A DNA stretch of 64,000 nucleotides, taken from Pseudomonas karstica (GTDB lineage: Bacteria > Pseudomonadota > Gammaproteobacteria > Pseudomonadales > Pseudomonadaceae). The position numbers and the translations under genes are program-made. The stretch lies in contig NZ_WLYI01000026.1 in NCBI RefSeq assembly GCF_009707515.1, positions 34,416-98,415 of the forward strand, in the 5' to 3' direction. Below the pieces are notes generated by a model. That model did no database searches and had not been told where the DNA came from. It saw only the letters and a program-made list of their open reading frames with translations. This document shows positions 35,875-43,587 of the stretch, piece by piece (the first letter of the stretch is position 1; each line of letters opens with the position of its first letter).

Positions 35875-36135
35875 ATGCAGCGAATCTATGAACCGGAAAA
35901 CCTGATGGAAGGCGAGTTGCTGCAAGGCATGCTCGAAAGCGAAGGCATCAAGGCGCACCTGGTGGGGCGCGATTTGCTCGGTGGTACCGGGGAGTTACCG
36001 ATATACGGCTTGCTGGCGCTGGCGGTGGAGAACGATCAAGCCGACTATGCCCGGGAACTGATCAGCGCTTATAACAACGCGCTGCCCCTGTCGGGGGATG
36101 AACCCGACAGCTTCCCTGACGTGCTGGTCTGTTAG
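35875..36135 (+). CDS. DUF2007 domain protein (putative signal-transducing protein)
   Basis: An 86-residue protein of the DUF2007 type with the typical MQRIYEPENLMEGELLQGMLESEGI start. Relatives resemble the PII-like alpha-beta fold and are named putative signal-transducing proteins; no ligand is known. It lies between the CPXCG gene and the SRAP gene, all in the same orientation. Confidence 0.85.
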   Translation: MQRIYEPENLMEGELLQGMLESEGIKAHLVGRDLLGGTGELPIYGLLALAVENDQADYARELISAYNNALPLSGDEPDSFPDVLVC

Positions 36136-36170
36136 GCTGTCGGCCAGTTTTCCAAGAGTCGTGTTGCCCC

Positions 36171-36791
36171 ATGTGTGGACGTTATGCCCTGTTTCGCTGG
36201 AACCCTGCTTTTGCTGCCTTGCCGGGCTTCCCGGCGGACCAGCAAGCCCAGTGGAACATCTCTCCCAATGATTCGGTACTGATCCAGCGCGCCACCGACG
36301 GCCAGCGTACGCTGGCGCGGGCACGCTGGGGCCTGACTCCGCCCTGGCTGACCGATCTGTCCCGCACGCCGGCCCATGCCCGGGCGGAAACCCTGGCCGA
36401 GCAGCCGATGTTTCGTGAGGCCTTTCGCCAGCGGCGCTGTCTGCTGCCAGCCAATGGTTTCTACGAGTGGCGCGGTACCCAGCGCAAGCGGCCGTACTGG
36501 CTGACACCAGGAGAGGGTTCTACGCTGTTCTTTGCGGCAATCTGGGAGGTGTACCCAGTGCAGGAGCAGGAGTGGTTGAGTACGGCAGTGGTGACCCAGG
36601 CCGCATCGAATCAGCGACGGCCATTGATTCTCGACGCGGCGGGGCAGGAGGCATGGCTCAACCCCGAAACCCCGCTGCACACCTTGCAGGCACTGTTGGC
36701 CGGTGAGCCTGCGGTATTGCGCGAGCGGGTCCTGGCCAACATGGTGAATGATCCGAAGCTCAATGGGCCGGAGTGCTTGACCCCGGGTTAA
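36171..36791 (+). CDS. SRAP (YedK/HMCES-like) protein with altered active site
   Basis: A 206-residue SOS-response-associated peptidase family protein. Cys2 (MCGRYA), the crosslinking nucleophile once Met is removed, and Glu99 (NGFYEW) are in place. The Asn that precedes ARxE in YedK is His69 here (AHARAET). The catalytic His of the usual HDRMP motif is Asn147 (NQRRP) here, and the loop before it appears shorter by several residues. SRAP proteins shield abasic sites in single-stranded DNA through a thiazolidine link to Cys2. Whether this variant can still crosslink, or release itself, is uncertain. Confidence 0.88.
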   Translation: MCGRYALFRWNPAFAALPGFPADQQAQWNISPNDSVLIQRATDGQRTLARARWGLTPPWLTDLSRTPAHARAETLAEQPMFREAFRQRRCLLPANGFYEWRGTQRKRPYWLTPGEGSTLFFAAIWEVYPVQEQEWLSTAVVTQAASNQRRPLILDAAGQEAWLNPETPLHTLQALLAGEPAVLRERVLANMVNDPKLNGPECLTPG

Positions 36792-36956
36792 GCCTGTAAG
36801 GCCCTTGAGGTCGCAAATGGACGGTCAGCGACCGATCATGAGTTTTTCGTGACGTTGTGGGGGGGATCCGAAATTCGTCGGTTAAATGACGGGTGTATCT
36901 GGCGCCGATACAATTGACCGCCTACGATACGCGCCATGTTTTCAGGGAGTGTGATC

Positions 36957-37775
36957 ATGAACAAATCATTGTCGATGTGTGCATTGGCGGCAGCGGTGCT
37001 ACTCGCCGGTTGTCAGTCGGTCAACACGACCAGCGGCGGTGCCGTAGGTGTTGAGCGCAAGCAGTATATGTTCAGCATGTTGTCGAGCCAGGAAGTCGAC
37101 CAGATGTATGCGCAGTCCTACCAGCAGACACTGGGGGAGGCCAGCGGCAAAGGTTTGGTGGACAAGTCCAGTGCCAACGCCAAGCGCGTGCAGGCGATTG
37201 CTCGTCGCCTGATAGCCCAGGCGCCGACCTTTCGCCCGGATGCATCCCAGTGGAAGTGGGAAGTTAACCTGATCAAAAGCGATGAGATGAACGCCAACTG
37301 CGGGCCGGGCGGCAAGATCCTGGTCTACAGCGGGTTGATCGAAAAGCTCAAGCTGACGGACGATGAACTCGCTGCCGTGATGGGTCATGAAATTGCCCAC
37401 GCTTTGCGCGAGCACGGCCGTGAAGCCATGTCCAAGGCCTACGGTATCCAGATGGCCAAACAGGGGGCGGGTGCGTTGTTCGGCTTGGGCCAGGACAGTC
37501 TGGCGCTGGCCGATACCGTGGCCAACTATGGCATGACCTTGCCCAACAGCCGCGGCAATGAAAACGAAGCCGACCTGATCGGCCTGGAGTTGGCGGCCCG
37601 TGCCGGTTACAACCCGAACGCGGCAATCACCCTGTGGAATAAAATGGCCAAGGCCTCCGAGGGTGCGCCACCTGAGTTCATGAGCACTCACCCGGCTTCT
37701 GACAGCCGGATCGCCTCGTTGCAGTCGGCGATTCCGAAGGTGATGCCGCTGTATCAGCAGGCCAAGAAGTCCTGA
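36957..37775 (+). CDS. M48 family metalloprotease lipoprotein
   Basis: A 272-residue lipoprotein protease. The lipobox is LLAGCQS, and the zinc site is HEIAHALREH with a downstream NEADLIGLE that supplies the third ligand. It resembles LoiP/YfgC-type periplasmic M48 proteases that control outer-membrane proteins. The ATG at 36957 follows CAGGGAG; an in-frame start at 36936 would add a non-signal extension. A REP doublet follows the stop. Confidence 0.92.
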   Translation: MNKSLSMCALAAAVLLAGCQSVNTTSGGAVGVERKQYMFSMLSSQEVDQMYAQSYQQTLGEASGKGLVDKSSANAKRVQAIARRLIAQAPTFRPDASQWKWEVNLIKSDEMNANCGPGGKILVYSGLIEKLKLTDDELAAVMGHEIAHALREHGREAMSKAYGIQMAKQGAGALFGLGQDSLALADTVANYGMTLPNSRGNENEADLIGLELAARAGYNPNAAITLWNKMAKASEGAPPEFMSTHPASDSRIASLQSAIPKVMPLYQQAKKS

Positions 37776-37781
37776 GCTTTC

Positions 37782-37881
37782 TGTAGGCGCGAGCTTGCTC
37801 GCGAAGAACCTGAGAGCGCCGCGTTAAACCAGATGCGCTGCGTTATCGTTAATGATCTTCGCGAGCAAGCTCGCGCCTACA
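37782..37881. repeat. REP doublet (BIME-like)
   Basis: A 100-bp pair of inverted REP units, starting TGTAGGCGCGAGCTTGCTCGCG and ending CGCGAGCAAGCTCGCGCCTACA, which lies between converging genes. Each unit forms a short hairpin, and the two face each other, so the whole can fold as a long hairpin. Confidence 0.93.
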
Positions 37882-37890
37882 TGGGGTGGT

Positions 37891-38475
37891 TTATATCCAC
37901 CCACTGCTTTGCATGGCCTTGTACACCGCCACTAACGCCAGGATGAAAAACGCCGACGCCGCCAGTCGACGAATCAACGTCAGTGGCAATTTTTCCGCCG
38001 CAAAATTTCCCGCCAGTACCACCGGCACGTTAGCAATCAGCATGCCCAGGGTCGTACCGATAATCACCAGCCACAATTCAGGGTATTGCGCCGCCAGCAT
38101 CACCGTGGCGATCTGCGTTTTGTCACCGATTTCGGCGATGAAGAATGCAATCAGCGTGGTCAGGAACGGCCCGAACTTGCGGGTGGTGCTGGCTTCATCA
38201 TCGTCGAGCTTGTCCGGCACCAGGGTCCACAGGGCAGTGGCGCAAAAGCTTGCGGCCAGGATCCAGTGCAGCACCGCATCCGAGAAGAAGCTGCCAAACC
38301 AGGCACCCACTGCACCTGCGGCGGCATGGTTAGCCAGGGTCGCGGCAACGATACCGGCAATGATCGGCCAGGGTTTGCGAAAGCGTGCAGCGAGAATGAG
38401 GGCGAGCAGTTGCGTCTTGTCGCCAATTTCGGCCAGGGCAACAATTGCGGTGGGGACGAGCAGAGAATCCAGCAT
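37891..38475 (-). CDS. TMEM165/GDT1 family manganese transporter
   Basis: A 194-residue membrane protein of the UPF0016/GDT1 family with two copies of the ExGDKT motif (AEIGDKTQLL near residue 17 and AEIGDKTQIA near residue 120). Bacterial relatives such as MneA export manganese. A manganese-sensing yybP-ykoY leader lies directly upstream. The ATG at 38475 was chosen as the family start; the frame stays open back to 38607 within the aptamer. Family length supports the shorter version. Confidence 0.92.
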   Translation of the reverse strand: MLDSLLVPTAIVALAEIGDKTQLLALILAARFRKPWPIIAGIVAATLANHAAAGAVGAWFGSFFSDAVLHWILAASFCATALWTLVPDKLDDDEASTTRKFGPFLTTLIAFFIAEIGDKTQIATVMLAAQYPELWLVIIGTTLGMLIANVPVVLAGNFAAEKLPLTLIRRLAASAFFILALVAVYKAMQSSGWI

Positions 38476-38489
38476 CAGGTAAGTTTCCA

Positions 38490-38685
38490 GGGGCGGGTCG
38501 ACACGGCTATGACACGTACAGCCTTCCCGCCCCGGGTAAGGTGTGCGTGTCATAGGTCTTGTCAAACCCCGGTCCGTCTGTGCGGACTCCTGGGTTGCAT
38601 ACGCCATGGTCTGCTGACCAAGTATGTTGACGTATGCCGGACGAGCGTGGGCTCGTGGGAGACTACTCCCCTAGGACGGAGCGGA
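38490..38685 (-). promoter_or_regulatory. yybP-ykoY manganese riboswitch and expression platform
   Basis: Read on the minus strand, the leader contains GGGGAGTAG (38663-38671), then the conserved CATACTTGG...CCATGGCGTATG paired region (about 38597-38627), the hallmarks of the Mn2+-sensing yybP-ykoY aptamer. Downstream, two competing hairpins precede the start. CTATGACACG (38546-38555) pairs with CGTGTCATAG (38507-38516), and GGGGCGGG (38526-38533) pairs with CCCGCCCC (38490-38497). The second lies 14 bases before the start codon and could hide the start region. Limits are approximate. Confidence 0.85.
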
Positions 38686-38734
38686 TTCTGCCTTGGCAAA
38701 ACCCATTCGGCAAGCCTTCTTTTGGAAAAAGACT

Positions 38735-39733
38735 TCAGCCGCGCTTGGCACGGTAAATGCGAAAGCCCTGGCCTTCGGCCTTGATTGCGCACACGCCCAG
38801 ATGCTCTTCAATCAGCGGTTGGTACTTTAGGAAGCTATTGGCAACAAGCCGAAGTTCGCCACCTTTTGCCAGATGTTTTGCCGCTTTTCGCAGCAAGTTC
38901 TCGGTAGCAAAATAATCGGTATGCACCCCGACATGGAACGGTGGGTTACTCAGAATCGTGTTCAGATTCATCGGCGCGGCGTCGATGCCATCACCGGTCA
39001 ACACCTCGGCTTCCAGGCCATTGGCCGCTAATGTCAGGCGACTGCTGGCAGCGGCGAAGGCATCCACGTCGAGCATCGTGACCGTGTTATGCGGGTAGCG
39101 ACGCTTGACCGCCGCCCCGAGTACGCCCGCACCACAACCGAAGTCCAGCAAATGACCGCTTGGCAATTTATCCAGATGCTCCAGCAACAGCGCAGTGCCA
39201 CGATCCAAACGACCATGACTGAATACGCCTGGCAAACTCACCACTTTGAGCGGGCCTTCAGCCAGCGGCACCTCGAACACCTGCGCCAGGCTTTCCAGTT
39301 CTACCGCCGCCGGGGCGTTGGCCACGGTGACTTGCCACAACTGGCAATGCCGTGCGTTATCGAGCTTGCGCGGTTTGCCGAACGGGTTCAGTTGCTTGGC
39401 CGCGCTTTCGATGCCGCCTTTCTTTTCCCCCACCAGGTACACCTCTTTGCCGGGCAAACGCGCCGCCACGGCATTGAGCAGGTAGTCGGTGAGGTCCTTG
39501 GACTTGGGCAGGAACACCACCACCGTCTCGAACGAGCGCTCGGGCACGTTCACGCCAAAATGGCTGCGCTCGGTAAAACGTGCCTCCAACGCGGCCTGAT
39601 CGCCTGCGTGCCAGCACCAGCCATGGGCGTTGGGTAGGCGACCCAGCAGGTCGTCAGCGGGCAAACCGACCAACAGCACGTCACCTTGAAAAAGTTCGGC
39701 CTGACGAAGCAGTACTTCGCTGCGCGGATCCAT
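38735..39733 (-). CDS. rsmC: 16S rRNA (guanine-N2)-methyltransferase RsmC
   Basis: A 332-residue tandem methyltransferase. The N-terminal half is a degenerate domain; the C-terminal half has the SAM site LLDFGCGAGVLG and the catalytic NPPFH motif. It methylates G1207 of 16S rRNA in the 30S subunit. Length and architecture fit RsmC rather than RlmG. The ATG at 39733 follows AGGAGCAGACC. Divergent and unrelated genes flank it. Confidence 0.92.
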   Translation of the reverse strand: MDPRSEVLLRQAELFQGDVLLVGLPADDLLGRLPNAHGWCWHAGDQAALEARFTERSHFGVNVPERSFETVVVFLPKSKDLTDYLLNAVAARLPGKEVYLVGEKKGGIESAAKQLNPFGKPRKLDNARHCQLWQVTVANAPAAVELESLAQVFEVPLAEGPLKVVSLPGVFSHGRLDRGTALLLEHLDKLPSGHLLDFGCGAGVLGAAVKRRYPHNTVTMLDVDAFAAASSRLTLAANGLEAEVLTGDGIDAAPMNLNTILSNPPFHVGVHTDYFATENLLRKAAKHLAKGGELRLVANSFLKYQPLIEEHLGVCAIKAEGQGFRIYRAKRG

Positions 39734-39763
39734 GGTCTGCTCCTTGAAAAGGGGCGCAGTTTA

Positions 39764-40729
39764 TCAAGTGACGACGCGCAGCGGGGTGCCGCTGAAAAAG
39801 CCCTGTGTGTTTTCCGTCAGTTGGCCGACGACTCGCTGTCGGGCTTCGCGACTGCCCCAGGCGTTGTGAGGCGTGACGATCAGGCGCGGGATATCACTCG
39901 CCAACAGCGGGTTGCCGGTAGTCGGTGGTTCGACGCTCAGCACATCCGTGGCCGCACCACCTAGATGGCCACTGCGCAGGGCGTCGGCCAGGGCTTGCTC
40001 GTCGATCAGGCCACCGCGGGCAGTATTGACTACAAACGCGCCGGGCTTGAGCAGCGCGAGCTCCCGGGCTGCGATAAAGTGGTGGGTGTGCTCGTTGAGC
40101 GGGCAGTGCAGGGTCAGTGCATCGATTTGTGGCAGTAATTGATCCAGCGGTACCCGATCGGCGCGGGGCGGGCGCCCTGGTATCGCGCCCAGCACCACGC
40201 GCATGCCAAAGGCTTCGGCCAGGCGCGCCACTGCGCTCCCCAACTCACCATGGCCCAGCAGGCCGAGGGTCTTGCCTTCCAATTCGACGATGGGATGGTC
40301 CAGCAGGCAGAACTGCCTGGCGTGTTGCCAGAGGCCAGCGTCGACATCCCGTTGATAGTCTTTCAAGCGAGTGGCCAGGTTCAGCAGCAGCATGAGGGTG
40401 TGCTGGGCCACTGACGGCGTGCCATAACCCTGGCAGTTGCTCACGGTAATGCCCTGGGCGCTGGCGGCGGCGAGGTCTACGTTATTGGTGCCGGTGGCGG
40501 CGATCAGGATCAGTTTCAGCTCGGGGCAGGCGGCCAGGGTCTCGGCATTGAGCAAGATCTTGTTACTGATCGCTACCTGGGCGCCTTGCAGGCGTTCGAC
40601 CACGTTCTGCGGGGTGGTTTGCTCCCACAGCCGCAACTCGCTGAAGCTGTCCCTCAATCTGCTCAGGTCGAGGTCTCCCTGGTCCAGGGAAGGGTGATCG
40701 AGGAAGACGGCGCGGCGATTGTTCGACAT
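39764..40729 (-). CDS. D-2-hydroxyacid dehydrogenase
   Basis: A 321-residue NAD(P)-dependent D-2-hydroxyacid dehydrogenase. The nucleotide site is LLGHGELGSAVARLA, the catalytic Arg is in NTARGGLID, and the catalytic His is in VTPHNAWGS. Hydroxypyruvate or glyoxylate reduction is the best guess from the family; the exact substrate is unknown. The ATG at 40729 was chosen over the preceding TTG. It diverges from the LysE gene across 84 bases. Confidence 0.87.
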   Translation of the reverse strand: MSNNRRAVFLDHPSLDQGDLDLSRLRDSFSELRLWEQTTPQNVVERLQGAQVAISNKILLNAETLAACPELKLILIAATGTNNVDLAAASAQGITVSNCQGYGTPSVAQHTLMLLLNLATRLKDYQRDVDAGLWQHARQFCLLDHPIVELEGKTLGLLGHGELGSAVARLAEAFGMRVVLGAIPGRPPRADRVPLDQLLPQIDALTLHCPLNEHTHHFIAARELALLKPGAFVVNTARGGLIDEQALADALRSGHLGGAATDVLSVEPPTTGNPLLASDIPRLIVTPHNAWGSREARQRVVGQLTENTQGFFSGTPLRVVT

Positions 40730-40813
40730 CAACTGTACCTTTTGCGACAGGGTTTGAAGGCGTAATCTGCTGAGCCTATCAGATGAAATAATTCGTTACT
40801 TCCTGGAGTGTGT

Positions 40814-41443
40814 ATGTACCTCACCGAGTTCTTGACCGTGGTCTTGATTCACCTGTTGGCGGTGGCCAGTCCTGGGCCGGATTTCGCCGTGGTCGTGCGT
40901 GAGAGCGTGACCCATGGCCGTCGTGCCGGGACCTGGACAGCATTGGGCGTCGGTTCGGCGATTTTTCTGCATGTGGGGTATTCGTTGCTTGGCATCGGCC
41001 TGATCGTTTCCCAATCCATCGTACTGTTCAACGCGCTGAAATGGGCGGCGGCGGCTTACCTGCTGTACATCGGCTTCAAGGCTTTGCGTGCGCAACCGGC
41101 CAAGCCTGCCGGCGAAGAAGGCTTGCACCGTGAAGTGGGCGAGCGCACTGCGCGAGGGGCATTTACTTCGGGCTTTGTCACGAACGGCTTGAACCCCAAG
41201 GCCACGCTGTTTTTCCTGTCACTGTTCACCGTGGTTATCAACCCCCACACGCCGCTGGCGGTCCAGGCCGGTTACGGCGTTTACCTGGCAGTGGCGACGG
41301 CCCTCTGGTTCTGCCTGGTGGCCGTGTTGTTCAGCCAGCAGCGGGTGCGTGCCGGTTTTTCCCGGATGGGCCACTGGTTTGACCGGACCATGGGGGCGGT
41401 GCTGATTGCCATTGGTGTGAAGTTGGTTTTCACCGAAAGGTAG
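40814..41443 (+). CDS. LysE family amino-acid exporter
   Basis: A 209-residue membrane protein with about six hydrophobic helices, the LysE/RhtB family hallmark PGPDFAVVVRESVTHGRRAG near the N-terminus. Such proteins export amino acids or derivatives; the substrate is not known. The ATG at 40814 follows TGGAG by five bases; an in-frame GTG two codons upstream is less likely. Confidence 0.9.
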   Translation: MYLTEFLTVVLIHLLAVASPGPDFAVVVRESVTHGRRAGTWTALGVGSAIFLHVGYSLLGIGLIVSQSIVLFNALKWAAAAYLLYIGFKALRAQPAKPAGEEGLHREVGERTARGAFTSGFVTNGLNPKATLFFLSLFTVVINPHTPLAVQAGYGVYLAVATALWFCLVAVLFSQQRVRAGFSRMGHWFDRTMGAVLIAIGVKLVFTER

Positions 41444-41569
41444 GTGGTAGCGCAAAGCTAGCATTCGTTGGGTTCTGCAAATCATTCCTTTGGCTGATTT
41501 GGCTGACACATAAGGTCTCTAAAGTGCAGATCTGTCAGCCAAGACCGTGCAGTCACATAAGGGATTCGT

Positions 41570-43252
41570 ATGTTGCAGACTCGTGTTATCCCGCCCGCCG
41601 AAGGCGCCTACCAATACCCGCTGTTGATCAAACGCTTGTTGATGTCCGGTACTCGCTACGAGAAGACCCGGGAAATCGTCTATCGCGACAAACTGCGTTA
41701 CACCTATCCGACCCTGATCGAGCGCGTTGCCCGCCTGGCCAACGTGCTGACGGCCGCCGGAGTCAAGGCCGGCGATACCGTCGCGGTCATGGACTGGGAC
41801 AGTCACCGTTACCTGGAATGCATGTTCGCGATCCCGATGATCGGCGCGGTTATCCATACCATTAATGTGCGCCTGTCGCCGGAGCAGATTCTCTATACCA
41901 TGAATCACGCCGAGGACCGCTTTGTGCTGGTCAACAGTGAGTTCGTGGGACTCTATCAAGCCATTGCCGGGCACCTGACGACTGTCGACAAAACCCTGCT
42001 GTTGACCGATGGCGAGGAAAAAACCGCCGAGCTGCCGAACTTGGTGGGTGAGTATGAAACGCTGCTGGCGGCGGCGAGCCCCCAGTACAACTTCCAGGAT
42101 TTCGACGAAAACTCGGTAGCTACCACCTTTTACACCACGGGTACCACTGGCAACCCGAAGGGCGTGTACTTTACCCATCGTCAACTGGTGCTGCACACCA
42201 TCGGCGTGGCGACCATCATGGGCAGCATCGACAGCGTGCGCCTGTTGGGCACCAATGATGTCTACATGCCAATCACGCCGATGTTCCATGTGCATGCCTG
42301 GGGCCTGCCGTATGTCGCGACGATGCTCGGCCTGAAACAGGTCTACCCCGGCCGTTACGATCCGGAATACCTGGTGGAGTTGTGGCGCAAGGAGAAGGTC
42401 ACCTTTTCCCATTGCGTGCCCACCATCCTGCAAATGGTGCTCAACGCCAAGGCGGGCCAGGGCGTTGATTTCGGTGGCTGGAAGATCGTCATTGGTGGCA
42501 GTGCCCTCAACCGTTCGCTGTATGAGGCGTCCAAGGCGCGTGGCATCCAACTGACCGCCGCCTACGGTATGTCCGAGACCGGACCGTTGGTGTCCTGTGC
42601 CCACCTCAACGCAGAGTTGATGGCCGGCAGCGAAGATGAACGCACCACCTATCGCATCAAGGCTGGCGTGCCGGGGCCGCTGGTGGAGGCGGCGATCATC
42701 GACGCCGATGGCAATTTCCTTCCCGCCGACGGCGAGTCCCAAGGTGAGTTGGTGCTGCGCGCACCTTGGCTCAGCGAAGGCTATTTCAATGAGCCGCACA
42801 AGGGGGCCGAGCTGTGGGCCAGTGGCTGGATGCACACCGGTGACGTAGCGACCCTCGATGCCTTTGGTGTGATCGACATTCGTGACCGCATCAAGGACGT
42901 GATCAAGACCGGTGGCGAATGGATCTCTTCCCTGGCCCTGGAAGACCTGATCAGCCGCCACCCGGCGGTACGCGAAGTAGCGGTGGTGGGGATTGCCGAT
43001 CCGCAGTGGGGCGAGCGTCCGTTTGCCTTGCTGGTGGTGCATGATGGCCATGTGATAGGGGCCCGGGAGCTCAAGGAGCACCTCAAGCCTTTTGTGGAAC
43101 AGGGCCATCTGAGCAAGTGGGCAATTCCAAGCCAGATTGCCATTGTTACGGAAGTTCCCAAGACCAGTGTCGGCAAGCTCGACAAAAAACGTATCCGTAT
43201 TGACATCATTGAATGGCAAGCCAATAACAGTACCTTCCTCTCCACGCTGTGA
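41570..43252 (+). CDS. fatty-acid--CoA ligase (AMP-forming)
   Basis: A 560-residue ANL superfamily enzyme activating fatty acids via acyl-adenylate. The P-loop is TTGTTGNPKGV, the A5-type motif is AAYGMSETGPL, and the C-terminal region has TGDVATLDAFGVIDIRDRIKDVIKTGG and the catalytic Lys in GKLDKKRIR. It resembles medium-chain AlkK-type ligases (PA3924 in PAO1, from memory). It precedes the DUF1302/DUF1329 pair and a LuxR regulator, a linked module in Pseudomonas. Confidence 0.94.
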   Translation: MLQTRVIPPAEGAYQYPLLIKRLLMSGTRYEKTREIVYRDKLRYTYPTLIERVARLANVLTAAGVKAGDTVAVMDWDSHRYLECMFAIPMIGAVIHTINVRLSPEQILYTMNHAEDRFVLVNSEFVGLYQAIAGHLTTVDKTLLLTDGEEKTAELPNLVGEYETLLAAASPQYNFQDFDENSVATTFYTTGTTGNPKGVYFTHRQLVLHTIGVATIMGSIDSVRLLGTNDVYMPITPMFHVHAWGLPYVATMLGLKQVYPGRYDPEYLVELWRKEKVTFSHCVPTILQMVLNAKAGQGVDFGGWKIVIGGSALNRSLYEASKARGIQLTAAYGMSETGPLVSCAHLNAELMAGSEDERTTYRIKAGVPGPLVEAAIIDADGNFLPADGESQGELVLRAPWLSEGYFNEPHKGAELWASGWMHTGDVATLDAFGVIDIRDRIKDVIKTGGEWISSLALEDLISRHPAVREVAVVGIADPQWGERPFALLVVHDGHVIGARELKEHLKPFVEQGHLSKWAIPSQIAIVTEVPKTSVGKLDKKRIRIDIIEWQANNSTFLSTL

Positions 43253-43587
43253 GGCCTCATGTCGTGCTCTTCGGAGCACGGCAATGCTCTATTACGGGCC
43301 TTTGTCTTGTTAATTCCAGTTTTTCAGCCATCCTTGCCTCGTCAGCCCTGGCTGACATGGCGAAAGGACTGTGGCAGACGGGTTGGTGATGCAAATCACA
43401 CTTTAGAGGGATCAAGCAGTACCCCCTGCTGGCTATAGTTCATCCCAGAGTTTTTCAAGTGTGCGCAGTTGCGAGTCATTGGGGTTTGATGACCGCCGGG
43501 GTATTGGAATCGTTGTATTCCTCCCGATACAAGCATTCAAGAAAGAGCTCACTGCCATAACAATAATGTGCACATGGAGTAGCGTCG
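43253..43587 (+). promoter_or_regulatory. intergenic promoter region of the DUF1302-DUF1329 operon
   Basis: The 335 bases contain a hairpin with a TTCG loop (CGTGCTC/GAGCACG, 43264-43281) just after the ligase gene. A CRP/Vfr-like site lies at 43385-43400 (GGTGA-TGCAAA-TCACA, one mismatch from TGTGA-N6-TCACA), and a TATAGT hexamer at 43434-43439 may be a -10 element. No gene is called; a 62-codon minus-strand frame at its end overlaps the next gene and is rejected. Confidence 0.55.

Noticed and set aside
41519..43279. 586-codon open frame on the minus strand opposite the fatty-acid CoA ligase
   Set aside because: It is a mirror of a GC-rich gene with strong codon bias. It is His/Gln/Gly-rich with no domain or ribosome-binding site, while the plus strand has clear ligase motifs.
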